In this document: piece after piece, positions 26,812-34,987 of the stretch
Layout: each line of letters starts with the position of its first letter
Position numbering within the stretch: the stretch's first letter is position 1
NCBI GenBank assembly: GCA_016124845.1
Contig: WGMW01000010.1
Coordinates: forward strand, 1-64,000
From: Flavobacteriales bacterium
GTDB lineage: Bacteria; Bacteroidota; Bacteroidia; UBA10329
Length of the DNA: 64,000 nt
Direction: 5' to 3'
Made by a program: the position numbers and the translations under genes
The notes under the pieces: model-generated
Database searches by the model: none
Told to the model about the DNA's origin: nothing
The model's input: only the letters and a program-made list of their open reading frames with translations

Positions 26812-26991
26812 ATGATTGAAACCACAACCAGCACCACCATCCAAGCTGAGGAACTCAAAAACATTTTGATACAGGAAACCGAAACGGGATTCTCCGTTTC
26901 GTTAATCGATAATGAAGGGGATGAGATCGTAAGAGGTTTCGGGACCTCGGTAACGGAAGCATTGAACGACCTGCACAGCAATCTGATATAA
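26812..26991 (+). CDS. 59-residue microprotein coupled to TetR
   Basis: A short open frame starting right after the second operator, with its stop overlapping the tetR start as TAATG, so the two are translationally coupled. After a Thr-rich start, it has ETGFSVSLIDNEGDEIVRGF followed by a helix (SVTEALNDLHSNLI). The beta-strand plus EAL helix layout recalls HicB-like small domains, but it is too short and divergent to assign. Its placement as first gene of the TetR operon argues that it is real; it could be a leader, a co-regulator or a ligand-sensing partner. Confidence 0.6.
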   Translation: MIETTTSTTIQAEELKNILIQETETGFSVSLIDNEGDEIVRGFGTSVTEALNDLHSNLI

Positions 26992-27566
26992 TGACGCCAC
27001 GCTCACCAGAACAGTTTGCACAGATACGCGAAGAGCGCAGGAAACAGATATTGGATGCAGCCCTGAACGTTTTCGGTGAGGACAGTTACCACTTGGCCAG
27101 CATGGCAAGTGTTGCCAAGCGCGCCAACGTCAGCAAAGGGCTCATTTACAACTACTTTGAAGGGAAAGAGCAGATTCTCGTCACATTGGTGGAAGGACTT
27201 TTTGATGAGGTTTTCGATAGCCTCGAACTGAGCATGGACGTACCGCTGACGCGGGAAAAATTCGTTCACATTCTCGAAAAGACCATTGAGATCGTGCTTG
27301 CCAACCCCAAGCGTTGGAAGCTTTACATGGCGCTTTCATTTCAACCGGATGTAACGCCTGTGTTGATGGAGCGCATGATGCCAAGGATCCAACCGTTCAT
27401 GATGCTGATGTACAATTACTTTTCTGAACGCGGCCACAAAGACCCGATGACCATGATGCGGTATTATTCGGCCATATTGGATGGCGTACAGTTCCATATT
27501 CTCCTCGACCCCGAGAATTTTCCGATTGAAAAAGTGAAACAAATGATGATCGACCAATTTGCTTAA
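26991..27566 (+). CDS. TetR/AcrR family transcriptional repressor
   Basis: A 191-residue protein with the TetR N-terminal helix-turn-helix at about residues 15-60 (ILDAALNVFGEDSYHLASMA, then RANVSKGLIYNYFEGKEQIL). A helical ligand-binding domain follows. It most likely binds the two palindromes upstream of the preceding microprotein and represses the whole transport operon to 36349, responding to an unknown small molecule or lipid. Confidence 0.92.
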   Translation: MTPRSPEQFAQIREERRKQILDAALNVFGEDSYHLASMASVAKRANVSKGLIYNYFEGKEQILVTLVEGLFDEVFDSLELSMDVPLTREKFVHILEKTIEIVLANPKRWKLYMALSFQPDVTPVLMERMMPRIQPFMMLMYNYFSERGHKDPMTMMRYYSAILDGVQFHILLDPENFPIEKVKQMMIDQFA

Positions 27567-27593
27567 GGTTACCAATTACGAATACACACGAAT

Positions 27594-28457
27594 ATGACGA
27601 ACAAGAGAACATTGATGGCACAAAAGGAACCGACAACTAAGGACGTTTTGCAGAACGCAGTTCCCCCTTTAAAAGGGGGTGCCGAGGAACGAGGTGGGGG
27701 ATTTTTTCACGTTGCGTCCTTGCGTCTTTGCGTGATATTCTTATTTCTATTTCCCCTTGCGGGAAATGCCCAAACTGCCAAGGAGATCATTGAAAAGGCT
27801 GATGAGTTGACCCGCGGACTGTCCTCGCAAGGATCCATGACCATTCAGATCGTGCGCCCCAAATGGAGCCGCGAAATGACCATGAAGAGTTGGACGCTCG
27901 GAACGGAATACAGCCTTATTCTCATCACTTCTCCCGCCAAGGAAAAAGGCACCGTTTTCCTGAAGCGCGAGAAGGAGATATGGAACTGGGTTCCGTCCAT
28001 TGAACGCACGGTTAAACTCCCGCCAAGCATGATGATGCAAAGCTGGATGGGCACCGACCTCACCAATGACGACCTCGTGAAAGAATCATCCATTGTGGTG
28101 GATTACACCCACAAACTCGAAAAAGACACCACCATGGATGGCCGCAACTGCTGGAAATTGGTGCTTACTGCCAAGCCAGATGCACCCGTAGTTTGGGGTA
28201 GTATCATTACCTACGTGGACAAAGACACCTACATCCAGATGCGTAGTGAATTCTACGATGAGGATGGTTTTCTTGTGAATGTATTCTCCGCCTCGGACAT
28301 CAAAGAAATGGGGGGCAGAACCTTGGCGGGAAGAATAGAGATCGACCCCGTGGACAAACCCGGTCAGAAGACCGTCATCATCCAAAACGACATCAAGTTC
28401 AACACAGGCATTCAGGAGGATTTCTTCACTACGAACAATATGAAACGTGTGAAATGA
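27594..28457 (+). CDS. LolA-like outer membrane lipoprotein-sorting protein
   Basis: A periplasmic protein of the LolA-like family (287 residues from the first ATG). The mature part starts after LFLFPLAGNAQ and shows the family's beta-rich layout (SQGSMTIQIVRPKWSREMTM, WNWVPSIERTVKLPPSMMMQ, SWMGTDLTNDDLV). Such proteins accept lipids or lipoproteins from an inner-membrane ABC complex, which fits the permeases downstream. The N-terminus is odd: codons about 21-47 are a dispersed intergenic repeat, and the signal peptide's basic region and first hydrophobic residues (VASLRLCVI) lie in it. No ATG occurs between the repeat and the hydrophobic core, so the start may be ATG 27594, ATG 27615 or a TTG/GTG inside the repeat. 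Confidence 0.85.
   Translation: MTNKRTLMAQKEPTTKDVLQNAVPPLKGGAEERGGGFFHVASLRLCVIFLFLFPLAGNAQTAKEIIEKADELTRGLSSQGSMTIQIVRPKWSREMTMKSWTLGTEYSLILITSPAKEKGTVFLKREKEIWNWVPSIERTVKLPPSMMMQSWMGTDLTNDDLVKESSIVVDYTHKLEKDTTMDGRNCWKLVLTAKPDAPVVWGSIITYVDKDTYIQMRSEFYDEDGFLVNVFSASDIKEMGGRTLAGRIEIDPVDKPGQKTVIIQNDIKFNTGIQEDFFTTNNMKRVK
27661..27735 (+). repeat. Dispersed repeat inside the LolA-like gene's 5' end
   Basis: The palindromic CCCCCTTTAAAAGGGGG plus the tail GTGCCGAGGAACGAGG is shared with 35095-35132. The following words with GCGTCCTTGCGTCTTTGCG match the style of the modules in 1-768. It lies in frame with the gene. Confidence 0.75.
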
Positions 28458-28561
28458 AAGCCCGCCAAAGGAGGGGAAACCGACAACGATACAGAAATGA
28501 GGGTAACTGAATCACATACAACTCATAGAACTTCCCCCTTTGGGGGATCAAGGGGGCTGCC

Positions 28562-29776
28562 ATGTTGCTAAAACTCGCGTGGCGGAACATTTGGCGCAAC
28601 AAGCGCAGAACGGCCATCACCGTGGCATCGGTGTTCTTTGCCGTATTCTTTGCCGTATTCCTGCGCAGCATGCAATTGGGCACGTACGCCAAAATGATCG
28701 ACAGCGTGGTGCGGTTCTACTCGGGTCACATCCAAGTACACGCCAAAGGGTATTATGACGACCAGACCCTTGACAATTCCTTTAACCTGACTGACGCGCC
28801 CATTGAACAGATTCGAAACACCGAAAATGTAGAACTGGTGGCCGAGCGGTTGGAAGGTTTTGCGCTTTCCTCGTTCAACGAAGTGACAAAGGGAGTGCTG
28901 ATGGTGGGAGTTCAGCCTGCGGTTGAGAGCCAACTGATGGAGCTTGATTCCAAGATCATTGCGGGTTCGCTGTTCTCTGCTGATGACCGCTCCGTACTGG
29001 TGGCCGAAAAGGTGGCCGAGTTCTACAAGCTGAATGTGGGTGATACATTGGTCTTCCTCTCGCAAGGTTATCATGGCGTGAGTGCCGCAGGGAAATATCC
29101 TGTAGCGGGTGTTGCCAAATTCACAGCCGTGATGCTCAACGAAAGTGCGGTATTGCTGCCGCTTAAAGAGGCGCAATATTTCTACGGAGCCGATAATATG
29201 GCCACATCATTGGCTGTCATTCTTCGGAACCAGAACCGACTGAAGCATTCCATGAAACAGATCGAGGCCGAGGTTGATACTTCGCAGTTTGAAGTGATCG
29301 ATTGGCAGACTTCCATGCCCGAACTGGTGCAGGCCATTCAGGCAGATAGTGCAGGCGGCATCATCATGCTTTTGGTGCTTTACATGGTCGTGACCTTCGG
29401 GATGTTCGGCACCATTCTGATGTTGATCCAGGAACGGACGTACGAGTTCGGAGTGCTGGTCTCCATCGGCATGTCGCGGTTACGCATCTGGACGGTTGTG
29501 TTCCTTGAAAGTCTGATGACAACCTTAATGGGCGCGGTTCTGGGCGTGCTTGGAGTTTTTCCATTGGTGCTCTATTTCAACCATCATCCTTACGAATTCA
29601 CGGGAAAAGCGGCCGATGCCATGACCGAACAAGGTTGGGAACCCGTAATGCCCGCTTCGCTCGACCCTTCTATTGCAATGACACACATGCTGCTCATCAT
29701 CGTCATTTCCATTCTGATCACCGCGTATCCTGCGTATGTGATCCGTAAACTGAAACCCGTAGAAGCACGAAGATGA
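28562..29776 (+). CDS. FtsX-type ABC permease 1 (LolC/E-like)
   Basis: A 404-residue permease with the LolC/MacB layout. It has the N-terminal motif LAWRNIWRNKRRTAITV and a first helix, a periplasmic domain of about 200 residues, and three C-terminal helices with the FtsX signature around YEFGVLVSIGMSRLRI. These proteins do not pump solutes; they move or extract lipoproteins or send mechanical force to the periplasm. It overlaps the next ATPase gene by four bases. A GGGGGATCAAGGGGG repeat word lies directly against the start codon. Confidence 0.9.
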   Translation: MLLKLAWRNIWRNKRRTAITVASVFFAVFFAVFLRSMQLGTYAKMIDSVVRFYSGHIQVHAKGYYDDQTLDNSFNLTDAPIEQIRNTENVELVAERLEGFALSSFNEVTKGVLMVGVQPAVESQLMELDSKIIAGSLFSADDRSVLVAEKVAEFYKLNVGDTLVFLSQGYHGVSAAGKYPVAGVAKFTAVMLNESAVLLPLKEAQYFYGADNMATSLAVILRNQNRLKHSMKQIEAEVDTSQFEVIDWQTSMPELVQAIQADSAGGIIMLLVLYMVVTFGMFGTILMLIQERTYEFGVLVSIGMSRLRIWTVVFLESLMTTLMGAVLGVLGVFPLVLYFNHHPYEFTGKAADAMTEQGWEPVMPASLDPSIAMTHMLLIIVISILITAYPAYVIRKLKPVEARR

Positions 29777-30681
29777 CAGCGGCAAATGTCATACGAACCG
29801 ATGCGGTGACCAAACACTTTGGCGCAACCAAGGCGCTGGACAACATTTCCATTGAAGTGCCGCAAGGCGAGGTGTACGGTTTCATCGGGCTGAACGGGGC
29901 AGGAAAGACCACGCTCATCCGCATTCTGCTGGGAATGATCTGGCCAGATGGAGGAAATGTTTCGCTATACGGAAAGCAGCTTACGCGCTCGTTCGACCGA
30001 TGGAACGATGTGGGTTATTTGGTGGAAACGCCTCATTCGTATCCCAACCTGACAGTACGTGATAATCTGAGGATATTTTATCATCTGCGCAAGCTGACCG
30101 AGCCGAAACTGCTGGACACCATCATTGAAAAGCTCAAGTTGAATGCTTATGCGAGCGTGAAAGCTGGGCATCTTTCGTTGGGAAACCAGCAGCGACTGGG
30201 AATTGCCAAGGCGCTGATGCACCGCCCGAAACTGATTATTCTGGACGAACCGATCAACGGCCTCGATCCCGAAGGAATTGTGGAAGTACGCGAACTGCTG
30301 AAGGAACTGGCTGCCAACGGTTCTACTATTTTTCTTTCGAGCCACATTTTGGGCGAAATGTCGAAGGTGGCAGACCGATTGGCAATCATCCACCAAGGCA
30401 AGCTAAGAACGGAACTGACACAGGCTGAACTGTCCCAGCGACTCATCCGAAAAATCGTTGTCAGCACGTTGGACAATTCGCAAGCGTTGAGCCATCTGAA
30501 AGATGCCGAAATCCTTGGTTCATTGAGTGAAGATGGAGAAATTGAGATCATGGATGAAGAGTTGATCTCCAGACCCGAAACGGTAACGCAACTTCTAACG
30601 GAAAAAGGCCTTCCGCCCAAGCTGCTTTTCACCTTTACCGAAGACCTTGAAAAGTTCTTCCTACGAACCATCAAGAACTGA
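29773..30681 (+). CDS. ABC transporter ATPase (ABC-2 type exporter)
   Basis: A 302-residue ATPase. It has Walker A GLNGAGKTT, signature LSLGNQQRLGIAKAL, Walker B LIILDEPINGLDP and the switch histidine in IFLSSH. The C-terminal about 80 residues extend past the core, as in NatA/CcmA-like subunits that pair with ABC-2 permeases. The natural partner is the ABC-2 permease four bases downstream, not the flanking FtsX proteins. Confidence 0.93.
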   Translation: MTAANVIRTDAVTKHFGATKALDNISIEVPQGEVYGFIGLNGAGKTTLIRILLGMIWPDGGNVSLYGKQLTRSFDRWNDVGYLVETPHSYPNLTVRDNLRIFYHLRKLTEPKLLDTIIEKLKLNAYASVKAGHLSLGNQQRLGIAKALMHRPKLIILDEPINGLDPEGIVEVRELLKELAANGSTIFLSSHILGEMSKVADRLAIIHQGKLRTELTQAELSQRLIRKIVVSTLDNSQALSHLKDAEILGSLSEDGEIEIMDEELISRPETVTQLLTEKGLPPKLLFTFTEDLEKFFLRTIKN

Positions 30682-30684
30682 GAG

Positions 30685-31473
30685 ATGAGCACGCAGATAG
30701 GAGCACTTCGGGCAGAATTCATCAAAAACACGCATGAGAATATCCTGTGGCTAACGTTTGTTGCCTTCGGAATTGCGCCTGTTATCGGTGGCGTTTTCAT
30801 GGTCATTATGCGAAACCCCGATGCGCTGGCAAATGCGGGTGCGCTAAGCGCCAAGGCCGCAGCCATGAACTTTACAGACAATTGGGGTTCTTACTTCGGT
30901 ATTCTGACCCAGGCCGTTGGCGTGGGCGGTGTAATGGTTTTCGGGTTTGTTGCCAGTTGGGTGTTTGGCCGCGAATACACGGACGGAACCGCCAAAGACC
31001 TGCTCTCGCTTCCCACATCGCGCACCCATATTATCCACTCCAAGTTCTTTGTGTATGTGTTCTGGTGCTTGGCGCTTGTTGTTTCCAACCTGCTGATCGG
31101 GTTCATCATTGGCACGGTACTGCATATTCAGACAGATTCAGGGTTTTCGCTGTCCGAACTGTTATCAACTTATTTCATTACGGGTGTGCTTACGCTTATG
31201 TTGGGAACGCCCATCGCGTTCTTTGCTATGTGGGGCAAGGGTTACCTCGCGCCCTTGGCGTTTGTGGCACTTACGTTAGTGTTCAGCCAGATCATTGCTG
31301 CCGTTGGCTTCGGGGCTTACTTCCCGTGGGCCATACCAGGATTATACAGCGGGGCGGCTGGAGAATATCGCGATCAGCTTGATTTTATCAGTTACTCCTC
31401 AGTGGTTTTGACCTTCGTCATTGGCTATGCACTCACGGTCAGGTACTGGAAATACGCAGATCAAACGATATGA
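30685..31473 (+). CDS. ABC-2 type permease
   Basis: A 262-residue membrane protein with about six helices and the ABC-2 marker segment FGREYTDGTAKDLLSLPTSR between the second and third helix. It starts four bases after the ATPase gene and probably forms a two-gene exporter with it. The substrate is unknown; lodged between FtsX permeases, it is likely to handle an envelope lipid or antibiotic-like compound. Confidence 0.88.
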   Translation: MSTQIGALRAEFIKNTHENILWLTFVAFGIAPVIGGVFMVIMRNPDALANAGALSAKAAAMNFTDNWGSYFGILTQAVGVGGVMVFGFVASWVFGREYTDGTAKDLLSLPTSRTHIIHSKFFVYVFWCLALVVSNLLIGFIIGTVLHIQTDSGFSLSELLSTYFITGVLTLMLGTPIAFFAMWGKGYLAPLAFVALTLVFSQIIAAVGFGAYFPWAIPGLYSGAAGEYRDQLDFISYSSVVLTFVIGYALTVRYWKYADQTI

Positions 31474-31492
31474 AAAATAGACAGGACGGACG

Positions 31493-32710
31493 ATGACCCT
31501 AAAGCTCGCATGGCGGAACATATGGCGTAATAAGAGGCGAACGGCCATCACGCTCACATCCGTGATGATGGCGGTTTTCCTGTCCAATTTTATGATCAGC
31601 CTCAACGAAGGTATTTTCGGGAACATGCTGGATAACATGACACGGGCATTCCTCGGTCATGTTCAGATACATGAGAAGGGATTTTGGGACGAACCTGTTC
31701 TCGACAATTCGATGGAAGCGAGTCCCGACATTGTCCAAATCGCCTTGGCATCAAAACACGTGACAGCGATCACGCCACGGCTGCAATCGTTCGGGTTGGC
31801 CGCGTTTGGAACACAGACGCGTGCCACACAGGTGATCGGTGTCGATCCCATTAAGGAAGAACAATTGATGAACCTGCAGAAACACCTTTTTTCTGGCAGC
31901 GCCATCACGGAGAATGACAACGGCATCATGCTCGGATACAAATTGGCCGAGTATCTGAAACTCAGCATTGGCGATACGTTGGTAATCATCGGCCAAGGGT
32001 ATCATGGTATCAGCGCAGCTGGAAAATATGAGGTTGTCGGACTGCTGAAGTTGCCATCGCCCGCGCTGAACCAAAGCGTGGTAGTGATGACACTCGAAAA
32101 TGCGCAATACCTCTACTCTGCCGAAAACCGCCTGACGGGCTACACACTTGTGGTGGATGACAGCGACCGACCCGAAAAGGCCGCAGCCGACATCATTCCG
32201 AATATCGACACAAGCAAATATGAAGTGATGACCTGGCCAGAACTGCTTCCAGAGATCATCCAGATGCGTACGACCAAGGTGGCAGGTTCGTACATCTACA
32301 TTGGCATTCTGTATCTCATTGCGGGCTTCGGCATCTTCGCAACCATTCTGATGATGATGGCTGAGCGCTCGTACGAGTTCGGTGTGATGCTTTCCGTTGG
32401 GATGGCCCGCACGCGCCTCATGGTAATGATGGTGGCCGAAACCTTCATGATCACAGTACTGGGAATTCTACTCGGAACGATCATTTCGTACCCTGTGATG
32501 TACTGGATGAAAGTCAGCCCATTTCCGCTCACAGGCGATGCGGTGGAGATCTACGAGCAAATGGGAATTGAACCTTTGATCATGACCTCCACAGACCCGA
32601 GCATTTTCATCAACAATGCCGTAATCCTGTTCGTCATATCAATCCTCATTGCATTTTACCCGGTACACGTGATCCGAAAAATGAACCCCGTGAAAGCGAT
32701 GCATAAATAA
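31493..32710 (+). CDS. FtsX-type ABC permease 2
   Basis: A 405-residue permease and close relative of the one at 28562. It shares LAWRNIWRNKRRTAIT at the N-terminus, the segment GDTLVIIGQGYHGISAAGKY in the periplasmic domain and YEFGVMLSVGMARTRL near the C-terminal helices. The two probably form a heterodimer in the manner of LolC and LolE, powered by the ATPase at 34273. Confidence 0.9.
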   Translation: MTLKLAWRNIWRNKRRTAITLTSVMMAVFLSNFMISLNEGIFGNMLDNMTRAFLGHVQIHEKGFWDEPVLDNSMEASPDIVQIALASKHVTAITPRLQSFGLAAFGTQTRATQVIGVDPIKEEQLMNLQKHLFSGSAITENDNGIMLGYKLAEYLKLSIGDTLVIIGQGYHGISAAGKYEVVGLLKLPSPALNQSVVVMTLENAQYLYSAENRLTGYTLVVDDSDRPEKAAADIIPNIDTSKYEVMTWPELLPEIIQMRTTKVAGSYIYIGILYLIAGFGIFATILMMMAERSYEFGVMLSVGMARTRLMVMMVAETFMITVLGILLGTIISYPVMYWMKVSPFPLTGDAVEIYEQMGIEPLIMTSTDPSIFINNAVILFVISILIAFYPVHVIRKMNPVKAMHK

Positions 32711-32749
32711 GATGGAACTCAACGAAACAAACATTAAGACCTCATTGCC

Positions 32750-33964
32750 ATGTTAACGAAGATCGCTTGGAGAAACGTTTGGCGGAACACGCTCAGAAGT
32801 GGCGTAGTTATCGCGTCCATTGCGCTGGGAATTTGGGCCGGGCTGTTCGTCATCAGCATTTCTGCCGGACTGAACGAGCAGCGGACCAAGGACGCGCTGG
32901 ACACGTACATCTCGCATATCCAGATCCACAACCCCGATTTTGTGAAGGACAATAATGTAGAATATCGCATTGACAACATCGATGCGGTGCGGGAAGACCT
33001 CAAAAATGACCCTGATGTGCGTGCGTTCTCTGAACGCGTGGTGCTCAGCGGCATGGTGTCTTCATCAACCGGAGGTTATGGCGCGCGCATTACAGGTGTG
33101 ATTCCTGAGCACGAGAGGCAGGTTTCCATCATGTACGAGAAAATCGTGGACGGAGCGTATTTCGAAGGCATCAGTAAGAATCCTATCGTCATCGGTAGAA
33201 AACTGGCAGAAAAACTCAATGTGGACGTCCGCAAAAAAGTGGTTCTCACCTTTCAGAAAGACAATGGCGACATCGTGGCGGGAGCGTTCCGCGTAGCGGG
33301 AATTTACAAGACAAGCAACTCCAAGGCCGATGAGATGAATGTGTTCATCCGTGCGTCAGACGCCAACCGATTGTTGGAGGGAAGCGCAGGTTTCCACGAA
33401 GTGGCCGTGATGGTGAACAACTTGGAAAACGTGGATGCCATTGCCGACACCTTGGCTGCGGAACTTCCCAACCTGAAAGTGCAGAGCTGGCGCGAAGTTT
33501 CGCCCGACCTCGGCTACGCGGATGAGATGATGATGCAGATGCTGTACATCATCATCGGCATTATTCTGATGGCGCTTTCATTCGGAATTGTGAACACCAT
33601 GCTGATGGCCGTTCTGGAGCGCAAACGCGAACTCGGCATGCTCATGTCGGTGGGCATGAACAAGACCAAAGTGTTCTTTATGATCGTCATCGAAACCGTG
33701 TTCATCTCGCTGGTCGGTGGACCGATCGGTGTACTGCTCGGATATGTCACCGTCACCTATTTCGGACATCGCGGTATCGACCTTTCCATTGTTGGAAAGG
33801 GGTTGGAATCGTTCGGCATCTCAGCCATCATCTACCCCAGTCTCGAACCGAATTTTTATCTCAATGTGTCCGTGATGGTCATTGTGGCGGCCATTCTTTC
33901 ATCCATTTATCCCGCGCGGAAAGCGTTACAACTGAAACCGGCCGAAGCGGTTCGGGCACTCTAA
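32750..33964 (+). CDS. FtsX-type ABC permease 3
   Basis: A 404-residue permease of the same family but less close: IAWRNVWRNTLRSGVVIASI at the N-terminus and KRELGMLMSVGMNKTKVFFM at the C-terminal helices. Its periplasmic domain lacks the GYHG segment of the other two. Three FtsX-type permeases in one operon is unusual; this one may act as a homodimer or swap with permease 1 or 2. A 308-base gap with repeats separates it from its likely ATPase. Confidence 0.9.
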   Translation: MLTKIAWRNVWRNTLRSGVVIASIALGIWAGLFVISISAGLNEQRTKDALDTYISHIQIHNPDFVKDNNVEYRIDNIDAVREDLKNDPDVRAFSERVVLSGMVSSSTGGYGARITGVIPEHERQVSIMYEKIVDGAYFEGISKNPIVIGRKLAEKLNVDVRKKVVLTFQKDNGDIVAGAFRVAGIYKTSNSKADEMNVFIRASDANRLLEGSAGFHEVAVMVNNLENVDAIADTLAAELPNLKVQSWREVSPDLGYADEMMMQMLYIIIGIILMALSFGIVNTMLMAVLERKRELGMLMSVGMNKTKVFFMIVIETVFISLVGGPIGVLLGYVTVTYFGHRGIDLSIVGKGLESFGISAIIYPSLEPNFYLNVSVMVIVAAILSSIYPARKALQLKPAEAVRAL

Positions 33965-34272
33965 ATTGATGTGAGTTGAAAAGATGACGAGAGAAGTAAT
34001 GCACAGAATCGAATCAGCGCGGATCCTCCTTTGTAAAGGAGGTGTCTCAGCAAGTAATATGATTACCTCCCCCAACCCCTCCTTTCCAGGAGGGGAGTTG
34101 CTGCTTTTCTCTAAGGTTGGAGGAGCACCAATTCTCCCCCTTGAAAGGGGGAGTGTCCGCCTGAGGCGGACGAGGGGGTCAGTCTCCGCAATCACCAACA
34201 CAATCACCCCAAAAACCATGAACCAGATACAACTGTGAGTCTCTCGCAGTTCGAATCATAAAAAGAAAGAAC
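33965..34272. repeat. Intergenic repeat cluster inside the transport operon
   Basis: No gene is supported here. The stretch holds several C/G-rich palindromic words: CCTCCTTTGTAAAGGAGG near 34025, CCTCCTTTCCAGGAGG near 34080, CTCCCCCTTGAAAGGGGGAG near 34134 and GTCCGCCTGAGGCGGAC near 34155. They are of the same style as those at 27661 and 35095 and could form hairpins in the operon mRNA. Confidence 0.7.
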
Positions 34273-34968
34273 ATGACAGCAGTAATAAAGACAAACGACC
34301 TCAAGAAATATTACAATCCAGGCGAGGAGATCGAGGTTCGCGCTTTGGATGGCGTTTCCATCGAAATTGAGCGTGGCGAGTTCACGGCCATTGTCGGGCC
34401 TTCAGGTTCGGGAAAGACCACGCTTCTTAACATCATCGGTGGGCTGGACCATCAGACCGAAGGTTCTGTCCATATCGGTGAAACCGAGATAACGGCTCTG
34501 AGCGACAATCAACTCATCGATTTCCGATTGAACAACATCGGGTTCGTATTTCAGGCGTATAACCTCATCCCTGTTCTTACGGCCGAAGAGAACGTAGAGT
34601 TCATCATGCTTTTGCAGGACCGCCCGAAGGAGGAACGCCACCAACGCGCTTTGGAACTTCTTACCGCTGTGGGTCTTCAGGATAAGATCGATAATCGCCC
34701 CGGTGAGATGAGCGGTGGCCAGCAGCAGCGCGTGGCCGTAGCGCGGGCATTGGCTTCCAAGCCACAGTTCGTTCTGGCCGATGAACCTACTGCCAACCTC
34801 GACAGCCAGTCAACGGCAGACCTGCTTGACATCATGGCAGAATTGAACAGAAAAGAGAACATCACATTCCTGTTTTCAACGCATGATCAACGAGTAATTG
34901 ACCGCGCGCGCAGAATCATCACGTTGGAGGATGGAAAAGTGATCTCTGACGAACTGCACGACCGTTGA
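34273..34968 (+). CDS. LolD/MacB-type ABC ATPase
   Basis: A 231-residue ATPase of the lipoprotein/MacB type, the class that drives FtsX-like permeases. It has Walker A GPSGSGKTTLLN, signature MSGGQQQRVAVARAL, Walker B FVLADEPTANLDSQS and H-loop FSTHD. It is the probable motor for the three FtsX-type permeases upstream. Confidence 0.95.
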   Translation: MTAVIKTNDLKKYYNPGEEIEVRALDGVSIEIERGEFTAIVGPSGSGKTTLLNIIGGLDHQTEGSVHIGETEITALSDNQLIDFRLNNIGFVFQAYNLIPVLTAEENVEFIMLLQDRPKEERHQRALELLTAVGLQDKIDNRPGEMSGGQQQRVAVARALASKPQFVLADEPTANLDSQSTADLLDIMAELNRKENITFLFSTHDQRVIDRARRIITLEDGKVISDELHDR

Positions 34969-34987
34969 GGTTTCTTCGAACGATCCG

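Noticed and set aside
33984-34238. 84-codon plus-strand frame between permease 3 and the ATPase
   Set aside because: Its translation covers palindromic repeats only.
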